Under the pieces are notes generated by a model that saw only the letters and a list, made by a program, of their open reading frames with translations, had not been told where the DNA came from and made no database searches. Positions 1 through 9,000 of a stretch of 11,310 bases of DNA are shown here, in pieces. The first letter of the stretch is position 1, and each line of letters opens with the position of its first letter. Location of the stretch: positions 1 through 11,310 of the forward strand of contig JAOZRP010000045.1 in assembly GCA_029940125.1 (NCBI GenBank). Direction: 5' to 3'. The DNA comes from a bacterium (GTDB lineage Bacteria; Desulfobacterota; Anaeroferrophillalia; Anaeroferrophillales; Anaeroferrophillaceae). The position numbers and the translations under genes are program-made.

Positions 1-3000
1 AGTCGGCTGCCGGGGTGTAGAGAAAGGTGCTGCCGCTTTGCTGCACCAGGGAGCCATGGGCCGGGCTGTCAACAATATCGTAAATGAGATCAGCGGCTGC
101 GGTTTCCAGGTCGCTGCCGTTCAAAACAATGAGAACAGAACCGTTTTCATCCAGGCTGACCGCCGTCGGTGCAGCGGCAGGCTGGTCGTTTACCGGGGCC
201 ACTACCAGGGAAACGGTAGCGGAATCAACGCCCAGCTTGCCGTCGTCAACCTGGAAGGTGAAGCTGTCGGTGCCGTTGAAATCGGGATCAGGAGTATAGG
301 TGACCGTATGGCTGGCCACGTCAAAATCACTCAGGATGCCGTGGGCCGGATTGCTTTCAATGCCGAAAGCAAGGGCATCGCCGTCGACATCACTGCCGGT
401 CAGGGTGATGATCACCTGGCTGTCTTCGTCAACAGTTGCGGTTTGTTCATCCGCCGCCGGGGCGGTATTGGCGGAGCGGTCCACAGTAAAGAGATGAACA
501 TAATTGTCGCCGCCGGTGCCGTCACTGTTGCCGTCAAGGGGATTGCCGGCGGTATCGTAAATCGCCCTGGTGCCAGACAAGGTGAGGCGGTAGCTGCCGT
601 CAGCCAGAACACCGTCAGGAAATGCTAGAACCAGATCGGTTTCCTGGAAGGTGTAGGCGGGAGCAACATCAATCAGCTGGTCGTCGGTGGTGTCAAACGC
701 TCCGTCGGCCCCGGCTTCCAGCAGCTCGTAGTTGGCGACTGACCGGGCCGAGATGCCGTCCAAGGGCTCGGAAAAATCAATCAGGATGCTGTTGAAGGCA
801 AGAGCGGTTGCTTCACCGTCAGCGGGCAGGGTGGGAATTGCCGTTACCCGTGGCGGAACGGTATCGTTCGAGGCCCCCTGGAACTCGTAGGCGCCGATGT
901 CATAGTAAGTCAATCCTTCATGGGGAGTCCACTGCAGGGAATTGGCATTAGTTAGGTTTGCCTGGCCGTCGTAGGGTGCAAGTTCATAGATAAATCCGTT
1001 GCCGGCGGAGATGCCCACCGTGGGAGTCAAACCGCTGTTGCCGTCGCCGTAGTCAAAGCGGAAGGTGCCGTCGGCAAACAGGGTGACAGAGAAATTTACC
1101 TCGCTGCCCGCGCCATTGGATGACCTGCCCTTCCAGGTGAAGGTGACTTGGTTGGTGACTGATTCATCAATAAAGATGTCGCCGCCATAATAACTTGATG
1201 TGGATATGGTGTCCCACAGGGGTGCTATGCGCACATTGCGTTGCAGCTCTTCCAGGGAGTTGCCGGAATAGGCGTTGGCCGAATCCGGTCCGGCAAAATG
1301 GAGGAAACCGCCGGTGGAAACCTTGACGGGCGTGTAGTCAGTTCCATAAAAAGAAAACACAAACGGCAGGACATAATCCCATGAATAATTGTTCCCATTC
1401 CAGTTGCGGGCATCATCTTCATTCGCTGGGATAAAGCTGCTTGTACCCGTGTCCTCCGCAGTAAAATCATCCCAGCCAATGCCGTTGTTTGCCGTATCCG
1501 GATCGTCATGGCGGGGCCGGCCCAAAAGATCAGTGCGCGAGGCGTCATAGGCGCTGGCCCGGTCAATGGCCGGGGAGTGACGCCTGAGGTTGAAGTTGTC
1601 GTCCTCGCCGCTGCCCTCGGTGGTTCCGGACCCGGCATAAACGTTGTCAGCCCCGTCAATATCCAGGAAGAGCGGATCGTCAACAATACTTTCGGCATCC
1701 TGAGAGGATGCGGCCTGCCAGGAAGCCAGATCACCCTGTTCAACTCCGGCCCAGCTGCCCACTGCCGCCCCCCCGCCGCCGAGGAAAAAGAGATTGTAGT
1801 CGCTGCTGAAGCCCGCCTGGGCGCCGCTTTCCACCTTTATGGTGGCGCCCGCGTCCACCCAGAGGATATTGTTAGTCACCCTGGTCTCGCCGATGGTTCC
1901 GGTCAGGGATACCGCGTCACCGGCTGACTGATAGATGGTGTTGCCGATGATTTCCACCGCGGCGCCGTTATATATCACTACGGCCTGATTGGTATTGGCG
2001 TAGACGAGGTTGTTGGTGATCTGAGCGTTTCTGGGACTATAGTAGGAAGACTGAAAGTTTATACCGATGGGATTGGAATAAATGATATTGCCCTTTATCG
2101 TGTTGTTGTAGCTTCCCGCATAAATGCCACTGCTGGTGTTGCCGTACACCCGGTTGCCGTAGATCTCCGCGACATCCCTGATGCCGTAAAAGTTGTCATA
2201 GACAATGTTGTCTTCCACGGTTTTCCCGCCATAGATTCCGGCGGTATTGCTGCCCTTGTGGCCGTAAACCGTGTTGCTGCTGATCAGGGTGCCACTGCCG
2301 CCCCTGATCCCGCTGTTGACGTTGTCATGCACCAGGTTGTCACGGACAGTATTATTGGTTCCGGTGGCATAGATGCCATATCTGTTATTGGCGTAGGCCT
2401 CCACCCCCTCAACCAGGCTGTCGGCGCCACTGAGATAAATTCCCGTATTGGCATTGGCGTACACCTCGCCGCCGCTCACGGTCGTCCGTGCCCCGCCTAG
2501 AGTCAGGCCATAGTAACCATTGTCGTGAACGCTATTGTTGGTCAGGGTAATGTCCGTGCTGTGATAGTCAAGGGAAACCCCGCTGTTGTCATTGGCGAAT
2601 ATTTCACAGTGGTCGATGTCAATGCCGGTATTGACGGAATTGTATGCCTGGGAAATCCCATAATAAGCGCCGGTAAGGGCCAGGTGGGACAGGGTAATCA
2701 CACTGGTATTGTCAAGGACAAACACCCTGCTGTTATGGGCATTGTTTTCGCTGATGGCCCGGTCGAACAGGGCCTGGTGACCAGCCTCTTCCGGCCCGCG
2801 AATTTCCACTCCACTGTCTTCGGCATCCAGAATAATGTTGGTCAGCACCTTATAGCTGCCGGTATCCACATAGATCACATCGCCGGCATCGAGGTCGTAG
2901 GCCCTGAGCAGGGCGGACAGGGTGGCCATGGGCGCGTCCGGGCTCTTGCCGCTGTTGGCGTTGTCGCCCGTGGCAGTGGTATATTCATCCCCGGCCAGGG

Positions 3001-6000
3001 AATCGTCGTTGATATAATATTCATGGCCACTGCTGCTGATCATAAACGCTTTGTCGGAAACATCAGAGGGGGTCATGGCCGTGTCAGCCGACACCCGGAT
3101 CAAGGCGCTGTTGCCTCCGGTTTCCGGTCCGGCCGTCCAGGTAAAACGCCCCCGGCCAAATCTGTCCATGCCCTGGCCGGCGGCCAGGAGCTGCCAGCTG
3201 GCGCCGTTGTCGACGGAAAGCTCAAGATTTACTGTTGCCGGGACGTCGGAATTTTCTCGTACCAGTTCAATGGCTGACAACACCGGGTTGCCGCTGCCGA
3301 TATTTTCCAGCTCCAGAACAATTCCCCGGCCCCTGGCGGCGTTGACGCTGAACTCCCGGATATCGGCAATGTTCCGTCCGCCGGCGGTGGTGAAAATGTC
3401 GTAGTCAGCCAGCACAGTTTCATCCTGCAGCTTGATGTCAAAGACCAGGTTTCCGGCACTGTATGAATAAGTGTCAACAAAATGAAGGCGGATAGTATAT
3501 TCGCCGTCCGGTACCGGCAGTTCATAAGTGAGGCCGTCGCTGCTGTAAGCATAATTCTGGTATACTTCCTGGGGAGCCGGATTGGCAATGCCGCTGGCAT
3601 CTATTTCGTTTGAAGTATGCCTTAGATATTGCCTGCCGGAATAATAGTTATTGGCCAGCCAGGTGCCGTTGGCCTCCGTCTCCACCAGGTCGCCGCCGCA
3701 GTTGATCAGGGCCACCGCATCTTTTTGGCTCAGCCCGTCGGACAGCCAGTGAATATCAATGTTCTGTCCCACTTCCAGCTTTTCCCGGCCATTGGGATCA
3801 AGCAGGAAGAGCTGTTCCGGGCCGCTGTCTGGCGTGGCCTCAATGGTATTGCCGTAGGCGCCCAGGTTGATCCGGTTGCCGTTGGGTTCCGGTTCGGCCA
3901 GATAATAGGAAAGGGGGTTGCCGCGGTCAATGGCCGGGGAAGCGGCGGCAAGATGATAATTGCCGTTCATCGGATCAACGAACAAAGGGTCGGCCATAAA
4001 GCTGTTGCTGTCCTGGCCTGTCTCATAAAACCAGTCGTCCAGGTCAGTAAATTCCTGATCCTGCCAGAAAACCGCCTTGCCGCTGCCAATAAGATGATAG
4101 AGATTGTAGTCAGCGCTGAAGCCCTGCTGACTGTCATCGGCGACCCGCAGGGCAAAACCGCTGCCGACCTGGATAATATTGTTTTCCAGCCGGACGTTTT
4201 CAGCCTGGTGCTCCAGGGTGACGGCATCGCCGTTCTCCTGGATGATGGTGTTGTTTACTACTTGGTGATTGTCCCCGTCATAAACATGCAGGCCCTTGTC
4301 GCTGTTGTGGTAAATCAGGTTGCCCCGTACCTCCACGCTGCTGCTGAGGTAAGTGGCCAGGAGAATGCCCGTGGGATTGTTATACACCGTGTTGTCAGCA
4401 ACCACGCCGTTGGACGATGTTGACCTAATCCCGCTGTTCGTATTGCCGTAAACCTGGTTGTGGCTGATTTCGCCGTCGCCCTGGATGCCGTAATAATTGT
4501 CGTGGACAATGTTATCTCTAACCACGGCGCCATTGCTGTAGATGCCGCTGCTGTAGTTGTTGTCATGACCATAAACGTCATTGCCGCTGACCAGGGTCTG
4601 CTGGCTGGCACTTATGCCGGTATTGCTGTTGTCATGAACACTATTGTTCCGGACTATGGTATTAACGCCGCTGGCGCTGATGCCGTCGCGGTTGTCATAC
4701 ACCTCGACTTCGTCAATCAGGCTGTCGGCTCCCGGGATGGAAATGCCATAACCCGAGAGATTGGCATAAATCCGGCCGCCGCTTATCCGGCTTCTCTCCC
4801 CCTGGAGATAGAATCCCCGGCTGTTGTCATGGACAAGATTGTCGCTGAAAATCACCTCGGTCATCTGATTGGGGAAGTTGACCCCGTAGGAACTGTTGGC
4901 AAAGATGTCACAGTCGCTGACGCTGATATTTACGGCGGTTTGACTGCCGTACGTTCCTTGCAAGCCGACGTCGGCGCCGGTGAGGGCCAGATGCGAGATG
5001 CTGACATCTATTGCCCCGGCAAAATCAAAAACAGCAGTGCCGCTAGCGGTGTTGCCCCGGTCAAGAAGAGCTTCATGCCCGTCTTCAACCGGTCCCTGGA
5101 TGGTGACGCCGCTGTCTTCGGCATCAATGACGATGTTGGCCGGCAGGCTGTAGTTGCCGCTGTCCACGTAAATGACATCGCCGGGTTCCAGGTCATAGGC
5201 CCGGAGCAGGCCGGCCAGGCTGGCCATGGGCGCGTCCGCGCTCTTGCCGCTGTTGGCGTTGTCGCCCACGGCCGTGGCGTATTCGTCTCCGGCGGTTGAG
5301 CTGTCGTTGATAAAGTATGAATTGCCGCTGTTGGCAATCAGGAAGGGCTGATCAGACTGATCCTGAGGCTGGTCGGCCGTGTCGGCGGTAACCCGCACCA
5401 GGGCCTGACTGCTGGTTTCCGCTCCCACGGTCCAGAGATAGGCGCCTTTGCCGAAACGGTCAAGGGCCTGATTTTCCTCCAGCAGCAGCCAGCTTGCCCC
5501 GTTGTCGGTGGAGAGTTCAAGGTCTGCGGTTGTTCCGGCAGCACCTCCGGCATTGCTGCGGGTCAGTTCAATGGCGGAAAGCACGGCGCCGGAATAAGTC
5601 TTGTTGAGAAGTTCAAGCTCAATTCCCCGGCCGTCTGCGGCCGTAACCGTGAATTCCTTGACCAGGGCGGTGAGACTGTTGCCCGCCTCGGCAAAAATAT
5701 CAAAACCGGTCTGTACGGTTTTATCCTGGAGTTTAATGTCAAACATCCGGGAACCGGCGCCATATGAATTGGGATCAACAAAATGGAGCCGGAGATTATA
5801 GTCGCCGTCCGGCACCGGCAGCCGCCAGGCAATCCGGTTGCCGACGCCTGACCTGGCATAGGCGTAATGGGCGTAAACTTCTTCCGGCGCCGGTTGGGTG
5901 ACCCCGGCAAGATCAAGGTTGCCGCTGATGGTGCCGTCATAACCATGGACGGTCTGGTATTGATTTCCCAGCCAGTTACCGTTGTCGGCGGTGCTGACCG

Positions 6001-9000
6001 TTTCTCCCCCGGCATTGATCAGGGCAGCCACATCCTCGGCCACCAGTCCGGTGGTCTGCCAGGTGATTATGGTCTCCTGGCTGGCTTCAAACTTTTCCAG
6101 CCCGTTGGGAGCCAGAACCTGCACCAGCCGGTCGGATGCGCTTGGTCGCGCTTCAGCGGTATTGCCGTAAGAGCCCAGGTTTATCCGGCCGCCGTTGGCT
6201 GTGGGTTCGCTGAGGAAGTATGCAAGGGGATCGCCGCTGTCAATGGCCGGGGAAAGAGATTGCAGGTGGAAATCGTCGTCACGGCCATGGTCGCCTTCAA
6301 TCCGCTGAATGCGGACGGCATCAGCCAGGACCTTGCCGGTGTCGTCATTGCTTAGTTCAACAGTCAGGGTGTCTCCACTGATAAATACGGTTGCCAGCTC
6401 CACGAAATCGTCAAAGGACTGATTCTGGTTAAAGGTGCCGAAGGCAACTGTTGTGCCGCCGTCCATGACGGTAAAAGGCGCGTGGTATGCTTTGCCATAA
6501 AAACCGTAGATTTCCGGGGCCCAGGTGACGTCCACCTGATACCAGCCCGGCAGCAGGCCGGTAAAATTCCATGAAGCCCGGTTTTCCCCGCTTCCAGCCT
6601 CGCTGTAAAGAATATCGCCGTCATAACCGATGTTTTCATTCTGTTCCGGTTCATCAATGGGCAGCCAGGTGCCGACGGTGGTAAAACCGGGATCACCGTT
6701 GTCAATGATGAGCGCGTCGCCCACCAGGGTATGGCTGAAGCCGGAAATCATATCGACGCCGGCGGGATTTACGAACAGGGGATCGGCAACCATACTGTGG
6801 AAGTCAAAGCCAAGCTCATACCTCCAGTCAACCAGGCTGGAAAAATCAACGCCCTCCCAGGCGGCCACCATGCCGGTTCCGGTGAGATAAAACAGGTTGT
6901 AGTCGCTGGCAAAACCCTGCTGGCTGTCATTGGCGACGATAAAGGCGTGACCGTCTGCCACGGTGAAAATATTGTTTTCCAGGACAACATTTTCGGCGTT
7001 GTTTTCCAGGGAAACTGCATCGCCATGATCCTGGACAATGGTGTTGTTGCTGATCTGATAAAAATTGTGCCCCTGGATCAAAAGGGCATGGTCGCTGCTG
7101 TCGTAAATACGGTTGTTGGTTACCAGGGCGTTGCTGCCGTAATAGCCGCCGTAAAGTTCAATGCCCAGGGAATTGTCATAGACATCATTGTTGGTGATGG
7201 AGCCCAAGTTGCCTGTGAGTCTTATGCCGGTTGAGAGGTTGGCAAACACCCGGTTGTCGTCGATGGTTCCACTGCCGGATATGCCGTAATAATTGCCGTA
7301 AACGATATTGCCAGCCGCCGCGCCGCCGTAGATCGTTATGCCGCTGTGTCCCCAGGAATCATGATCGTAAACCCGGTTGCCGTTTACCGTTACCTCGCTG
7401 CTGGTTTCGATTCCATTGCTTTCGTTGTCATGCACCACATTGTCGTAAATCGTCGAGCCTGAACCGCTTGCGGAGATGCCGGTGCCGCTGTTGTCATAGA
7501 CATGGCTGTCATGTGCGGAACTGTCATTCCCATACAGATAGATGGCGGTTCCGTTGCCGAAAAATTCCCCGCCGCTGATTTCCGTCTCCTGGGCGCCGCT
7601 GTAAGCGCCGTAATTGTTATTGTCATAAACCGCGTTGTCCTGAAGCAGGCTGCCGTTGTTGCCGCTGTAGAGATAAATCCCTGTCTGATTTTTGAAAATT
7701 TCACTGTTGCGGATAACCACATTGTCAGAGCCGCCGTTGCTGGCCGCGTAAATGCCGTAAAAGGCCCCGGTGAGCCCCAGGTTCGAAATAATGATGTCAT
7801 CAGCGTTTTCCAGCTGAAAAACATAACTGCCGCTGGTGTTGTTTCCCCGGTCAAGCAGGGCCTGGTGACCGGCCTGGATGGGGCCGCGGATTTCCACTCC
7901 GGCGTCATCTTCGCCGATGATAATGTTGGTTGTCAGGTTGTAGCTGCCGCTGTCAACCAGGATCACATCGCCCTCGCCCAGGTTGTAGGTCTCGAGGATG
8001 GCCCTGATGGAGGCCTTGGGGGCCAGGGGAGAGAGACCGTCGTTGGCGTCGTCGCCGGTGGCGCCGGGGGTGTATTCGTCGCCGTCATTGCCGCCGTCGT
8101 CAACGTAATAGAAGCTGATGGGTTCGGTAACGCTGAACAGGCTGTCCGAGGTGTCGGAAATGGTTGAATCAAGGGATGAAGAAATCCTGATGACGTAATT
8201 GTCGGAAACGCTGAAACTGCCGGGATCAACATTCCAGGTGAAGAGGCCGTCATTATCTTCATTATCCGCCAGAGAAACAAAACTGCCGGCCATTCCATTT
8301 GCTGAATAGAAGATGTCAACATTGCCGTCGAAGCCAAAGGCCCGCCAGCGGATGTCAAAGTCGCTTTCCTGGGGCACGCCTTCGCCGCCGTTGGGAGCGG
8401 TGACCAGCACGTACTGTTCCGGGCTTTTTGAAGCCTGGATCGTATTGCCGTAGGCCCCCAGGTTAATGTAGCCGCCGTTGTGTTCGGGTTCGGTGCTGAA
8501 GTCATCAAGAGGGCTGCCCCGGTCGATGGCCGGAGACTGGCCGGCATCAATTGCTTCAACCGCCGTGGGCAGATAGGGGAGGTGGGCTGCCGGGTCAAGT
8601 TCCGGGGCCAGGCGGCCGCCGTGAAAACTACCGTACAGGCTCTGAAGATGGAAATCACCGCCGGCTGGATCAACAAAGAGCGGCTCGGCAAAGATGCTGT
8701 TGTAGTCGCTGAAGGCGGCGTTCTGCCAGGCAGTCAGGCCGGGCCGTTCTCCCTGCCAGAAACCGATGACGCCGCCTGTGGTGTAGAAGAGGTTGTAATC
8801 GCTGGTAAAGCCGGTTTGACTGTCCGGGTCTACCCGGACGGCAACACCGGAGTCAACCTGAAAAATATTGTTGCGCAGCTCCACGTTGTCGGTGTTGCTC
8901 TGCAGTAGAACACCATTGGCGACCGGCTCGTAAAAGGTATTGTTGCGCAGCAGATGACCGTTGCCGTTGTTGGCCACCAGGCTGAAATCCTCATTTGCGT

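Larger units (their letters stand above)
2923..5806 (-). repeat. Diverged direct duplication of about 2.3 kb (modules C/D into D/E)
   Basis: The stretch of malectin, Ig half, N-cap and beta-helix that ends in module D recurs in module E at an almost constant offset of 2298-2310 bases. The best DNA match I found is 5221-5267 against 2923-2969, with 46 of 47 bases identical. Other matches are at the VPDG segment of the malectins (5803 against 3502). Between these blocks the DNA has diverged, while the protein stays alignable. This marks an in-frame tandem duplication, possibly kept similar locally by gene conversion. Confidence 0.75.

Noticed and set aside
1225..1743. Other-frame minus-strand ORFs (also 7390-7908, 7963-8691 and 5563-6015)
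   Set aside because: They overlap the giant gene in a different frame and are rich in Pro, Thr, Arg and Met. They show none of the domain motifs found in the main frame.
1768..1774. Run of seven C as a possible frameshift or phase-variation tract
   Set aside because: The same frame is coding on both sides (SDYN at 1801 and GAYEFQG at 889), so no shift has occurred here. The run is too short to argue for phase variation.
4490..4840. Recurring short word gttgtcat(g/a) at irregular spacing, possible CRISPR-like array
   Set aside because: The word encodes the recurring HDN/YDN of beta-helix coils. Spacing is irregular and in multiples of codons, flanks are coding, and there is no constant 25-40 base repeat.
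4460..5299. Long plus-strand ORF (279 codons), and similar ones at 2525-3277, 3629-4423 and 7502-8167
   Set aside because: They lie antisense to the conserved beta-helix frame. Their protein is repetitive Val/Ala/Ile-rich text with no recognisable family, and they exist because the true frame rarely uses codons that read as stops on the other strand.
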